Shown here one piece after another: positions 56,701-64,000 of a DNA stretch of 64,000 nucleotides; the stretch's first letter is position 1; every line of letters starts with the position of its first letter. This DNA is from Betaproteobacteria bacterium HGW-Betaproteobacteria-16 (GTDB taxonomy: Bacteria > Pseudomonadota > Gammaproteobacteria > Burkholderiales > Burkholderiaceae_C). Made by a program: the position numbers and the translations under genes. The notes below the pieces were generated by a model, which was given only the letters and a program-made list of their open reading frames with translations, did no database searches and was not told the DNA's origin. The stretch covers positions 1 through 64,000 of the forward strand of contig PHCQ01000002.1 of assembly GCA_002840835.1 (NCBI GenBank), written 5' to 3'.

Positions 56701-56901
56701 GGCCTGTTCGCGCTGGCCTTCGGCATTGGCGGCAAGAGTCTGCTCTGGGGGCCGGTGGCGGCCAGCATCGTCTGGGGCCTGGCGTTCTCCACCCTGCTCA
56801 CCTTGTTCGTGGTGCCGCTGCTTTTTCTGGCCTTCATGCGGCGCAAGGGCGAACGGCTGAAGGCCGCCAGATCTGCACGCTTCACGGAAGTGGCGGCTTG
56901 A
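53743..56901 (+). CDS. RND efflux permease
   Basis: A 1052-residue proton-driven exporter of the AcrB family. Twelve helices, two periplasmic loops, and a helix-4 motif LGMLVDDAVVVVEA near residue 405. Its sequence is clearly different from the first permease (46925-50071), so the two are not recent duplicates. It pairs with the adaptor just upstream; no outer-membrane component is encoded nearby. The substrate is unknown. Its location after hpnC may reflect an envelope or lipid function but this is only positional. Confidence 0.93.
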   Translation: MPFMRALLTNHPLANIAFTVVLLLGLVSYMTMPREQDPEINFNWVAVTAVLPGASAEDVERLITNPLEDAVKGVADVRFVLSNSRENVSSMLVRFREIDERTFDKRMADLRREIQNKTSSELPADAEDPLILEITTSNGFPTATMMLVGQADDETLRVNARRIQSDIERIAGVDTVMAVGLRDPEILVSPNPQALAARGLLSTDVADTLSRWWRDTTGGTLKTQSGAWSVGVKGVVTDPQALANLPVMSSSRPGVSARLGEVARIERARAPASQLAATEGRDAISMAITKKTRTNTLELVDELKAFMERENQVLTELGLELVLTDDQTVPTREAIGVMETNALYGVILVLAVCWLFLGWRIGMLVAIGIPFSLMGTFAILNTMDYTVNVSVLLGVVIALGMLVDDAVVVVEAIFYRMQRGQAALEASLDAIAEVWKPVLASVATTMAAFLPLMLLPGIVGKFMFVIPFVVTLALLISLLEAFWMMPVHVSAVGLRFDRPTRVQLWRERFNRGLRLRYGQALAYVLRRPKRFAAVGVLAVMAAVALLVSGVVRVQFFAFDPIRAFYVNVDMPESATLEDTLLATQRVEEVVRSRLQGVDPQGEARAVTSTAGIKFTETDVVYGDMYGQVFVSLNPRTEDAREVTDVVDGMRAEVEAMTSPGAKSFTVLSGGPPAGKAISVKVRGDAFDQIAAAANELKAIVRRIPGATDVKDDNLPGRDQLQITLDNDAVRNAGLNAAQVARLVRLAVDGEVVAFTRDGGDKVELRVRSDQALLEGGALRVDPDSLLDEPIALPDGSVTRLGALVQAEAVPGRGFIRHYNLRRTTTVEANLDKDVTDTKVANDFIKAEWKNIRLRHPGIDLDFSGELEDIEESLAAMQVLFLLGLGLIYLILAAQFKSYFQPMMILVTVPLAFTGVAFGLAISNNPLSLYTLYGVIALTGIAVNSAIVLIDAANDRLERGMGAIHAIIQAGRRRVVPVLITTTTTIGGLFALAFGIGGKSLLWGPVAASIVWGLAFSTLLTLFVVPLLFLAFMRRKGERLKAARSARFTEVAA

Positions 56902-56934
56902 TCGTGACGTAACCGAGCGTCCGGCGCGACCGAC

Positions 56935-58539
56935 TCACCCTGGCAGGTGGTGCAACCGATCGGGCCGCCCTTGCGTCACTTCGCGCGCGTCGCGCTCCAG
57001 CTGCGACGGAAGAAACACGTGAAACGTGGAACCTTGATCGGGCTGGGCATGTGCCCAGATCCGTCCACCGTGGTGTTCCACGATGCGACGGACCAGGGCC
57101 AACCCGATGCCAGCACCTTCAAATCGCGCATCGCTGTGCAGGCGCTGGAACATGCCAAACAGCCGACCTGCCTGAGCAGGGTCAAAGCCGACGCCGTTGT
57201 CGCGCACATGGAACTCCAGACCCATTGGCTGGGCTTGCCAGCCGATCTCAATCTCGATCACGTCGCGAAGCGACGCGTATTTCACAGCGTTTTCCAGCAG
57301 GTTGACCCATACCTCGCGCAACAGCACCGGGTCGCCTTGCACCGCCGGCAGCCCAGGCTGTATGTGCCAGCGCATTTTCTTCAGACCAGTATCAATCGAA
57401 AGCGTGGCCACCACTTCGTCGACCAACGCGGCCATGTCCACGACCTCCACAGCCATGCCCTTGCGGCCCAGACGGGCGAACGACATCATGCCGTCAATGA
57501 GGCCTCGCATCTGCAGGGTGGCGCGCATGATCTTGTCGCAGTACGGAAGACTGCCGGGGCCATTGCCAGACGACACCTCTTCCCGCAGCAACTCGGCGAA
57601 CCCGGCGATGTGGCGCAGCGGCGTGCGCAGATCGTGCGACAGCGCGTAGGAAAACTCCTCCATGGACCCATAGGCCTCTTCCAGTTGCCGCGTGCGCATC
57701 CGGACCTGGTGGTTCAGCTCTTCGTTCCGCAGGCGCCGCTGCTCGATCAGGCTCTTGTACAGCGTGACGTCCTGCACTGTGAGGGTGAGCGGCCAGTCAA
57801 CGCCATTTCTGCCCTCATGCGGTACACCTCTGCATCGCGCCCATCGGATGGCACCGTTGGCAGCGATGACGCGGAGCTCGACATCGAGCTCTTCACCGCT
57901 ATGCATTGAATGCTCGAGCGCGCGCTTGATGGTGTCGATGTCCTGAGGGTGGACATGAGACAGAAAGGCCTGGGTGCCCCGCGGCTCGTCATCACGTTCG
58001 ATTGCCAGGAGACGGAAGATCTCCGACGTCCATCGTGAGACACCACTCTCTGCGTCGTACTCGATTCGTCCCAGACGTGCCAGGCGCTGCGCCAGTTCCA
58101 GGCGACTCTGCATGTCTGCGGCGTGCAACTCGCGCTTCTTGCGTTCGGTGATGTCGGTCTGGATGGAGACATAGCTCACGACCCGGCCGGCTGAATCCAG
58201 AATCGGCTCGATATTGAGCAGAACCCAATATGGCTCACCCGAACGCTTGTAGTTCAGTATTTCAATGTCCCTGACCGCCTCAGGCTCCCGCAGCATGGTC
58301 CCCACCTGCGCAATCGTCTGCACATCGGTCCGGGGGCCATGCAGGAGTTCTCGCGGCCGGCGACCCAGGCACTCTTCCATGGACCAGCCGGTGGTGCGGG
58401 TGTAGGCCGCATTGACCCAGGTGATGCGACGCTCTTCGTCGGTCACCACCACCATGTTGGACGTGCCCTGCACGATCATCTCCAGCATCTGCAGGCGCAG
58501 CAACACATCGTCGAAGCCGGGCATGGATGCATTGGGCAT
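56935..58539 (-). CDS. PAS-domain sensor histidine kinase
   Basis: A 534-residue kinase with no membrane segment. Two PAS domains (about residues 20-130 and 150-260), a coiled linker, the HisKA site SHDLRTPLRH with H302, and a HATPase domain with NLLENAVKY, DNGVGF and GAGIGLALV. The ATG at 58539 has AGGAG upstream. The gene follows the chemoreceptor gene by 22 bp on the same strand. No response regulator is encoded next to it. It is convergent with the RND permease gene. Confidence 0.9.
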   Translation of the reverse strand: MPNASMPGFDDVLLRLQMLEMIVQGTSNMVVVTDEERRITWVNAAYTRTTGWSMEECLGRRPRELLHGPRTDVQTIAQVGTMLREPEAVRDIEILNYKRSGEPYWVLLNIEPILDSAGRVVSYVSIQTDITERKKRELHAADMQSRLELAQRLARLGRIEYDAESGVSRWTSEIFRLLAIERDDEPRGTQAFLSHVHPQDIDTIKRALEHSMHSGEELDVELRVIAANGAIRWARCRGVPHEGRNGVDWPLTLTVQDVTLYKSLIEQRRLRNEELNHQVRMRTRQLEEAYGSMEEFSYALSHDLRTPLRHIAGFAELLREEVSSGNGPGSLPYCDKIMRATLQMRGLIDGMMSFARLGRKGMAVEVVDMAALVDEVVATLSIDTGLKKMRWHIQPGLPAVQGDPVLLREVWVNLLENAVKYASLRDVIEIEIGWQAQPMGLEFHVRDNGVGFDPAQAGRLFGMFQRLHSDARFEGAGIGLALVRRIVEHHGGRIWAHAQPDQGSTFHVFLPSQLERDAREVTQGRPDRLHHLPG

Positions 58540-58561
58540 GGGTGGCTCCTGGCGGCGAGGT

Positions 58562-60106
58562 TCAGGCAAAGATGCCCACTGCGCTCTTCATGCTCTGAGA
58601 CTGGTGCTTCAGTGCGTTGGATGCCGCAGCGCTCTGTTCCACGAGCGCGGCATTCTGCTGCGTCATCTCGTCCAGTCTCCCCACTGCCGTGTTCAGCTGC
58701 TCAATGTCCGACATCTGCTGGACCGAAGCGGAGCTGACCTTCGCGATCAGTGCCGTGAGGTCATTCACCTGGGCGACGATTTCGCTCATGCTCGAGCCAG
58801 TGGCCTCTGCCTGCGCCACCCCATCGCGAATGCTGAGCAGGCTGCCTTCAATCAGCTCCCGGATCTCTTTCGCTGCACTGGCACTCCGGTGCGCCAGCGT
58901 GCGCACTTCCGTGGACACCACCGCAAAGCCCCGCCCCTGCTCGCCAGCGCGGGCTGCCTCCACTGCTGCGTTGAGCGCGAGGATGTTCGTCTGAAACGAA
59001 ATCCCGTCAATGATCTCCACGAACTCGGCAATGCGGTGGCTCGACCGTGTGATCTGGGTCATGGTCTGTGCCATGGCCTGCATGGCCTCACCACCCGAAC
59101 CGGCAGCCACACTGGCCTTGTTGGCCAGCGTGGCTGCCAGGCTGGATTTGCTGGCGTTTTCTCGCATGGTGCCCACCAACCGCTCCATGGACGAAGCGGT
59201 CTCTTGCAGGCTGGCGGCAGTCTGCTCGGTTCGACTGCTCAGGTCATCGTTGCCGCTGGCAATCTCGCCGCTGGCCACCGACACGCCAGCCGCCTGGGAC
59301 GACATGTCATCCAGCAAAGCCCGCAAATTCAGTGCGGACTGGTTCACCGAGAGCAGCAACATGCCAATTTCGTCTGCCCGGTTCAATGTGGCCAACCCAC
59401 CGGCCTGCCCGGTGGCCACCCGCAAGGCCTGCACAAGCACCTGCTTCAGCGGCATTGCGACTTGCCGCTGCAGCCACAGCGAGGTCAGTGCCAGAAGCAC
59501 CACCTGCCCGGTCAGCAGGCCAAGGACCTGCGCCAGCGGCAGGCCGGAAGCAGCCAGCAACCCCGCCAGGCCCGCTCCTGGCAGCAGCATCGCCAGGTGG
59601 ATGCGCGCACTCACGCTCAGCCATTGGTTCCACGATAACCAGGCCAGTGGTCCGCTGCGCACCACCAGGCCGCGAAAGAACTTCAGGCCACGCGCCTGGC
59701 CAGACCGAAACTGCCGGTACAGCACTTCAGCGGCGCTCACCTCTGCACGTGCCGGCTTGGTGCGCACCGAAAGGTAGCCGGTGAGCACGCCATTGCGAAC
59801 CACGGGCGCCGCGTTGGCGCGAACCCAGTAGTGATCCCCATTCTTGCGCCGATTTTTCACCAGCGCCGACCAGGGCATGCCTTTGCGCAGCGTGTCCCAC
59901 ATGTCGGCAAAAGCCTCTGGCGGCATGTCCGGATGCCGCACAAGATTGTGTGGTTGGCCTTGCAGCTCTTCCGGGGTGAATCCGCTGGCAGCCACGAACG
60001 CTGCATTGGCATGCACGATGTGGCTCTGCGTTTCCGTGGTCGACAGCAACGTGCTGTTCTCATCAAACTCGTATTCGCGTTGAGTTACAGGCTGGTTGTC
60101 TCGCAT
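58562..60106 (-). CDS. Aer-like PAS-containing methyl-accepting chemotaxis protein
   Basis: A 514-residue chemoreceptor. An N-terminal PAS domain (HANAAFVAASGFTPEELQGQPHNLVRHPDMP), typical of the aerotaxis receptor Aer, is followed by a membrane hairpin (about residues 170-215), a HAMP-like segment and the signalling domain whose tip includes IDGISFQTNILALNAAVEAARAG. Aer binds FAD and reports redox state. It heads an operon with the PAS kinase. Confidence 0.9.
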   Translation of the reverse strand: MRDNQPVTQREYEFDENSTLLSTTETQSHIVHANAAFVAASGFTPEELQGQPHNLVRHPDMPPEAFADMWDTLRKGMPWSALVKNRRKNGDHYWVRANAAPVVRNGVLTGYLSVRTKPARAEVSAAEVLYRQFRSGQARGLKFFRGLVVRSGPLAWLSWNQWLSVSARIHLAMLLPGAGLAGLLAASGLPLAQVLGLLTGQVVLLALTSLWLQRQVAMPLKQVLVQALRVATGQAGGLATLNRADEIGMLLLSVNQSALNLRALLDDMSSQAAGVSVASGEIASGNDDLSSRTEQTAASLQETASSMERLVGTMRENASKSSLAATLANKASVAAGSGGEAMQAMAQTMTQITRSSHRIAEFVEIIDGISFQTNILALNAAVEAARAGEQGRGFAVVSTEVRTLAHRSASAAKEIRELIEGSLLSIRDGVAQAEATGSSMSEIVAQVNDLTALIAKVSSASVQQMSDIEQLNTAVGRLDEMTQQNAALVEQSAAASNALKHQSQSMKSAVGIFA

Positions 60107-60385
60107 GGGTTGTCACTTTATGTAACGTTGCGGGTAACCCAGTTTCGACAAATTTCCGGTTTGACCGAACTCAAAAGCACGGCAAGAAACCACTCAATTT
60201 GCACCCGATGTGACGCATCACGCGTTTTTCGCACCCGCATGTGCCATTTTGGAAAGCAGATGCTTGCTTAATTTGTCGAGACGCTTGAAACCGCTGCAGG
60301 CCTCAGCCGCTCAGGTCACCCGGGACTTGAATCGCCCTCATTCGACCTCACAACCCTTTTGCCACCGACCAACGGCAACCCATGC

Positions 60386-61099
60386 ATGCGAACGCCAACC
60401 TCCTCCTCCCACAACAGCCGATCGAACGCCGGTGCGCGCTGCCCACAATGCGCTACGTTGCCGATCTGTTTCATGGGATGCTTGACCGAGGCATCACGCA
60501 GTTTGCTGTCCCCCTGTGTCACTGAATCCGCTTTTGGAAAAGGTGACCTGCTGCTGACCGAAGGCGAAGTTGCGCAACATGTTTCCATGATCAAGATTGG
60601 AGCTGTCATGGTCAGCCGCCAATGCGAAGGTGGTCACTCCTACCCCGTGGCGCTGATTGGGCGCGGCAACACGCTTGGTGAATACGCCGTCTATGGTCAC
60701 GACGAACAAATCAGCGCGTCGGCACTGTCAGCCGGACGGGTCTGCCGATTGGAGGTGGCCGACTTCTACCGCCTCGGCGTAGTGGACCGCCAATTTCATG
60801 CGTGTGTGCAGGCACGCATCGTGCGCTCTCACGGCGGGCTGGCCGACTGGTCGCGCGTGATGCGCATCAAAGGCGTGAAGCAACGCCTGCTGGCCACCCT
60901 GCACCTCTATTCTCGCGAACAGGGTGCGGGCATCATGCGCCTGCCCAGCCACGTGGCGCTGGCGTCCCTGCTCTCGACCACACGTGAATCCATTGCCCGT
61001 TCACTGCGTCAACTGGAGATCGCAGGGCTCATCGTGAGGCACGACCGTTGGCATTGCGAAGTCGTGGCCCCCGACCATGGCCACAGCCAGCGCGAGTAG
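60386..61099 (+). CDS. Crp/Fnr family regulator with FNR-type cysteines and CRP-type recognition helix
   Basis: A 237-residue regulator. Cysteines 19, 22 and 28 (C-x2-C-x5-C) and C120 match the spacing of the four cluster ligands in FNR, with an extra C32. The recognition helix reads TTRESIARSLRQ: the R-E-x3-R pattern belongs to CRP-like readers of TGTGA, not the E-x2-S-R of FNR. It probably senses oxygen or NO through a [4Fe-4S] cluster but reads a different DNA site from the first fnr. The ATG at 60386 is chosen; a TTG 27 bp upstream is possible. Confidence 0.85.
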   Translation: MRTPTSSSHNSRSNAGARCPQCATLPICFMGCLTEASRSLLSPCVTESAFGKGDLLLTEGEVAQHVSMIKIGAVMVSRQCEGGHSYPVALIGRGNTLGEYAVYGHDEQISASALSAGRVCRLEVADFYRLGVVDRQFHACVQARIVRSHGGLADWSRVMRIKGVKQRLLATLHLYSREQGAGIMRLPSHVALASLLSTTRESIARSLRQLEIAGLIVRHDRWHCEVVAPDHGHSQRE

Positions 61100-61109
61100 A
61101 CCGCAGCTC

Positions 61110-61961
61110 CTAGGAAGTGACCGCTTTGGCATTTGAGCCCGGGTTGTCGCCCGAAGCCTCTCGTGGTTCGGTCAGTGTGAGCAGGATGTCGGCATACCAG
61201 GCGCAGTTGAGCCCCAGCGATTCGTCCAGCACCAGATCGCGATCTCCCATGTCCATGCGCGCCGAGTGCACGCCAAGCAGTTTCCAGGGCAATGCGGCGG
61301 TGGCCGCGCCGGGTGAGTGATCGCGCATCACCACGGCCGCGCCACTGGTGCCCCTGTGGGTCCGTGCATCGGTGAGAAAGTAACCTTGCCCCTGAAACCG
61401 GATGCCGTAGGGCGAGGCGACCACCGCGTAGCGCAGCACCGGCAGGTGATGCAGCGCATCGTGGAAACCCAGCGGAAACCCTACCACCAGTAACGACTCA
61501 CCAGGGTGCACCTCGTCAAAGGCGGTTTGCAGGTGGTCGGGCGAGAAGGCACGGATCACGGCCGACTTTGGCAGCGCACTGCGGTCAACTTCCAGCACCG
61601 CCACATCGATGTCGCCACCACTGTCGCTCCCCTGGCGCCAGACGGCCTCGCCCTCGTGGTACAGCAACATGGAGAAACCGGTAGACATCGTGAGGTTGCT
61701 GGCATCGGTGTGCAACTCGATTTCGAGGCGGTCCGGGAAGTGCTTCGTGTCCTCGTCAATCACCACGTGTCGACTGGTCACCAGAAAGAGCCGATCGTCA
61801 CGCTCAAAGAAGAAGCCGCTGGCGTTGGTCAGGGCCTGAGTACCGTGAAACGAAGAAACCCTGGGCGCGGCCAGAAACAGCGGGTCGACCGGGATGCTGC
61901 CGGCCGCAGAATCTGCCGAAGCACGGGACTGCGGACCTTTGGAATGGGAAGACCTGTTCAT
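61110..61961 (-). CDS. Trypsin-like serine protease, no signal peptide
   Basis: A 283-residue chymotrypsin-fold protease. Catalytic triad: H65 in VTSRHVV, D119 in GGDIDVAVLEV, S206 in HRGTSGAAV. No signal peptide, membrane helix or PDZ domain is present, so it is not a DegP-type protease; it may act in the cytosol or leave by another route. Start at 61961 (MNRSSHSKGP) has no clear ribosome site. It is transcribed away from the ABC operon across a long control region, and no partner genes are visible. Confidence 0.8.
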   Translation of the reverse strand: MNRSSHSKGPQSRASADSAAGSIPVDPLFLAAPRVSSFHGTQALTNASGFFFERDDRLFLVTSRHVVIDEDTKHFPDRLEIELHTDASNLTMSTGFSMLLYHEGEAVWRQGSDSGGDIDVAVLEVDRSALPKSAVIRAFSPDHLQTAFDEVHPGESLLVVGFPLGFHDALHHLPVLRYAVVASPYGIRFQGQGYFLTDARTHRGTSGAAVVMRDHSPGAATAALPWKLLGVHSARMDMGDRDLVLDESLGLNCAWYADILLTLTEPREASGDNPGSNAKAVTS

Positions 61962-62101
61962 GCGGGAAGTGTCGCACCCATCGCTGCCACGTGCGCATCT
62001 GCATCGGAATGCAACAGGGCAACTGCACAGAACCGAGCGGGTTCGACTGCTTGATCGCCAAGCCGGAACCAAAGGGTTTACCCGAGGCCACGATTTTCAA
62101 A

Positions 62102-62119
62102 TGTGCACTATATTGCACA
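62102..62119. promoter_or_regulatory. TGCA-N6-TGCA palindrome, site 1
   Basis: TGTGCA-CTATAT-TGCACA is a perfect 6-bp inverted repeat. It shares the core TGC-x-CTATATTGCA with site 2 on the opposite strand. On the minus strand it overlaps TTGTGC, a possible -35 toward the protease gene. The TGCA half-site pattern recalls operators of the BzdR/BoxR benzoyl-CoA regulators, as remembered. Confidence 0.55.
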
Positions 62120-62204
62120 AAACGCTGACACAGATTCCACAGCAGGGCGCGCCAAGTTGGGCGCAACGGAGACAGTGAAGAGCAAAGTCATACTCATGTC
62201 AAAA

Positions 62205-62220
62205 ATGCAATATAGAGCAT
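62205..62220. promoter_or_regulatory. TGCA-type palindrome, site 2
   Basis: ATGCAATATAGAGCAT; its reverse complement aligns with site 1 over TGC-x-CTATATTGCA. The two centres are 102 bp apart, about ten helical turns, which fits looping by one regulator. Confidence 0.5.
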
Positions 62221-62300
62221 CCTCCCCTACGGACACCTCAAGCCTAGACGCTTGTGAACAGTCTCAAAGCTGCACAACACTACCCGGCTCACCCTCGGCT

Positions 62301-62329
62301 TTGACCGCCCAGGCGAAACAGAATTAAAT
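62301..62329 (+). promoter_or_regulatory. Promoter of the Liv-type ABC operon
   Basis: TTGACC (five of six) and TTAAAT (four of six) are separated by 17 bp; start point near 62336, leader about 103 bases to the ATG at 62439. Confidence 0.55.
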
Positions 62330-62438
62330 TCACACCTCAACAATTCAGGTCTCAAGTACGGGTAATTCTGGATCGCCAACCCGAAACCACCCGTCTAAAG
62401 TCAATCGCATCCCGGCCAACCACCCACAGGAGAATTTC

Positions 62439-63626
62439 ATGACCACCCGCCGAATTGTTCTTACCCGCAGTGCCGCCGTGATAGGCGCCGCTTCCTCTGG
62501 CTTGCTGCTGCCCCAGATCGTGCGAGCCCAGTCTGACAAAGTCCGCGTGGGTTTCATGCTGCCCTATACAGGCACCTTTGCCCAGCTCGGTGTGGCGATT
62601 GAAAACGGCTTCCGTATGGCGCTCAATGAACAGGGTGGCAAGCTGGGCGGGCGTGAGATCGAGTTCTTCAAGGTGGACGACGAATCGAACCCGGCCAAGG
62701 GGATCGAGAACGCCACCCGCCTGGTCCAGCGCGACAAGGTGGATGTGCTGGTGGGCACCGTGCATTCCGGTGTGCAGATGGGCATTCACAAGGTGGCCCG
62801 CGACAGCGGGGTGCTCAACCTGATTCCCAACGCTGGCGTGCATGTGGCCACCCGCGCCCAATGTTCACCCAATGTGTTCCGCACCTCGTTCTCCAATTCC
62901 CAGCCCACACTGGCGCTGGGCAAGGCGATGGTGGAACGCGGTCACAAAAAGGCGGTGTGGATCACCTGGAACTACGCGGCCGGTGAAGAAGCCTACGAAG
63001 GTTTCGAGAAGAGCTACACCGAAGCTGGCGGCACCATTGTCAAGAAGCTGGGCCTGCCCTTCCCGAACGTGGAATTCCAGGCGCTGCTGACCGAGATCGC
63101 TTCACTCAACCCGGACGCCGTGGCCTGCTTCTTCGCTGGCGGTGGCGCTGCGAAGTTCCTGCGCGACTACGCCGCAGCCGGCCTGAACAAGAACATCCAG
63201 CTTTACGGCTCGGGCTTCCTGACCGAAGGCGTGCTGGAGGCCGCCGGCCCTGCCGCCGATGGCGTGCTGACCACCATGCACTACAGCGATTCGCTGGACA
63301 CGCCCCGCAACAAACAGTTCCGCCTGGACTACGCCAAAACCTTCCGTGCCCAGCCCGACGTGTACGCGGTGCAGGGCTACGACACGGGCCTGCTGCTGAT
63401 CAAGGGTGCCAACGCGGTCAAAGGCGATATCAGCAACAAGAAGGCGCTGTACGCTGCCATGGAAGGTGCCGAGATTGACAGCCCACGCGGCAAATGGACG
63501 ATGAGCAAGGCCCACAACCCGATCCAGGACATGTACCTGCGCAAGGTCGAAAACAAGGAAAACAAGGTGATCGGCATTGCGCAAAAGGCCGTGGCCGACC
63601 CGGCCACCGGCTGCCGCATGGGCTAA
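62439..63626 (+). CDS. Branched-chain amino acid/aromatic acid ABC transporter substrate-binding protein
   Basis: A 395-residue periplasmic binding protein of the LivJ/PF13458 type. The signal sequence carries RR and ends near VRAQ (residue 31). Family marks include GFMLPYTGTFAQLG and the KGIENATRLVQRDKVDVLVG segment. An acceptable AGGAG ribosome site precedes the ATG. A terminator-like hairpin and then livH follow. Such receptors take branched amino acids, amides or aromatic acids; the upstream palindromes make an aromatic acid such as benzoate a reasonable guess only. Confidence 0.9.
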   Translation: MTTRRIVLTRSAAVIGAASSGLLLPQIVRAQSDKVRVGFMLPYTGTFAQLGVAIENGFRMALNEQGGKLGGREIEFFKVDDESNPAKGIENATRLVQRDKVDVLVGTVHSGVQMGIHKVARDSGVLNLIPNAGVHVATRAQCSPNVFRTSFSNSQPTLALGKAMVERGHKKAVWITWNYAAGEEAYEGFEKSYTEAGGTIVKKLGLPFPNVEFQALLTEIASLNPDAVACFFAGGGAAKFLRDYAAAGLNKNIQLYGSGFLTEGVLEAAGPAADGVLTTMHYSDSLDTPRNKQFRLDYAKTFRAQPDVYAVQGYDTGLLLIKGANAVKGDISNKKALYAAMEGAEIDSPRGKWTMSKAHNPIQDMYLRKVENKENKVIGIAQKAVADPATGCRMG

Positions 63627-63661
63627 GAGGCCTCGCGTTCTTTTCACGCGACCGTGTGCCG

Positions 63662-63696
63662 CAGACCAGCGCTTGAACGGCGCTGGTCTGTTTTTT
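63662..63696 (+). terminator. Attenuating terminator between the binding protein and permease genes
   Basis: CAGACCAGCGC (63662-63672) and GCGCTGGTCTG (63680-63690) form an 11-bp stem with a seven-base loop, followed by six T. It would reduce permease transcription relative to the abundant binding protein. Confidence 0.8.
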
Positions 63697-63733
63697 GCAC
63701 GCGTGTCCAGCACCTGTCCAACGCCCCTGCCCC

Positions 63734-64000
63734 ATGGATTTCGCCAACTTACTGATCCAGCTGCTCAACAGCCTGCAATACGGCCTGTTGCTGTTCATGC
63801 TCGCTGCGGGCCTGACCCTGATCTTCGGCATCATGGGCGTGGTCAATCTCGCACATGGCAGCTTCTACATGCTGGGCGCTTACTTGGCCTGGTTCCTCGC
63901 GTCACAGCTGGGTAGCCTGGTGCTGGCGATCATTGTGGGCACCTTGATTGCGGTGGTGCTGGGCTGGCTGTTGGAGTGGCTGCTGTTCCGGCATTTCTAT
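63734..64000 (+). CDS. livH: Branched-chain type ABC transporter permease LivH, 3' incomplete
   Basis: The first 89 residues of a LivH-family permease, cut by the window end. MDFANLLIQLLNSLQYGLLL starts the first helix, and AAGLTLIFGIMGVVNLAHGS is the family mark. It shares an operon with the binding protein upstream; LivM and the two ATPases are expected beyond the window. Confidence 0.9.
   Translation, partial: MDFANLLIQLLNSLQYGLLLFMLAAGLTLIFGIMGVVNLAHGSFYMLGAYLAWFLASQLGSLVLAIIVGTLIAVVLGWLLEWLLFRHFY

Larger units (their letters stand above)
61962..62438. other. Intergenic control region between the protease and the ABC operon
   Basis: A 477-bp, relatively AT-rich gap holding two related TGCA palindromes (62102 and 62205) and a good sigma-70 promoter (62301). 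Short open frames here (for example from 62196) lack ribosome sites and family resemblance, so no gene is called. Confidence 0.6.

Noticed and set aside
62103-62327. Short open frame in the control region before the ABC operon
   Set aside because: No ribosome site and no recognisable product; its start overlaps the palindrome.
1-64000. CRISPR arrays, insertion sequences, prophage or integrase genes
   Set aside because: No spaced direct repeats, transposase motifs or phage genes were seen on either strand.

Overview
The window looks like chromosomal core from a betaproteobacterium of the Burkholderiales, most probably the Comamonadaceae (a Hydrogenophaga-like genus). The grounds are high G+C with strong GC3 codon bias, the anr-like fnr/hemN/cco gene order, a small Trp-rich membrane protein typical of that family, a Bug-type solute receptor, and high similarity of housekeeping genes (lon, clpXP, tig, lgt, ilvD) to that group as remembered. 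This placement is inference; no search was run. No insertion sequence, prophage, integrase or CRISPR array was seen.

Layout. 1-554: C-terminal half of a DMT (EamA) transporter whose first ~80 bases read better in another frame as an acyltransferase fragment. 540-11,726: a complete microaerobic respiration island with a TauE/UreH-like membrane protein, hemN, fnr, a small membrane protein, ccoH, ccoG, ccoP, ccoQ, ccoO, ccoN, ccoS and the copper ATPase ccoI, with three FNR boxes. 11,977-13,884: a universal stress protein and a MATE exporter. 13,874-19,435: a malonate operon (GntR regulator, malonyl-CoA decarboxylase, Bug receptor, enoyl-CoA hydratase-like enzyme, malonyl-CoA synthetase) with a 20-bp palindrome over the regulator start. 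19,505-30,941: housekeeping and central carbon genes (lgt, LysR, ilvD, cytochrome c, acs, class II and class I fumarases head to head, murI) plus a NavBac-type voltage-gated sodium channel.

31,089-38,484: a conserved unknown protein, tRNA-Leu, tRNA-Cys and tRNA-Gly, then lon, clpX, clpP and tig and a second tRNA-Leu. Heat-shock-like promoters precede lon and clpP. 38,606-46,759: a probable amino-acid or related acid catabolism cluster: an Asp/Glu-racemase-superfamily enzyme translationally coupled to a TRAP permease, a TAXI binding protein, a class III aminotransferase, a DadA-like oxidase and an OccR-like LysR regulator. 46,925-56,901: two RND efflux systems flanking a lone hpnC. 56,935-61,099: an Aer-like chemoreceptor in an operon with a PAS histidine kinase, and a second FNR/CRP regulator. 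61,110-64,000: an orphan trypsin-like protease and the start of a Liv-type ABC uptake operon, separated by a control region with two related TGCA palindromes.

The most unusual items are a regulator with all four FNR iron-sulfur cysteines but a CRP-type recognition helix (60,386), the GTGA-coupled racemase-like protein that lacks the second catalytic cysteine (38,606), the sodium channel (26,146), the paired TGCA palindromes (62,102 and 62,205), and a pair of direct repeats between the aminotransferase and oxidase genes (44,487).
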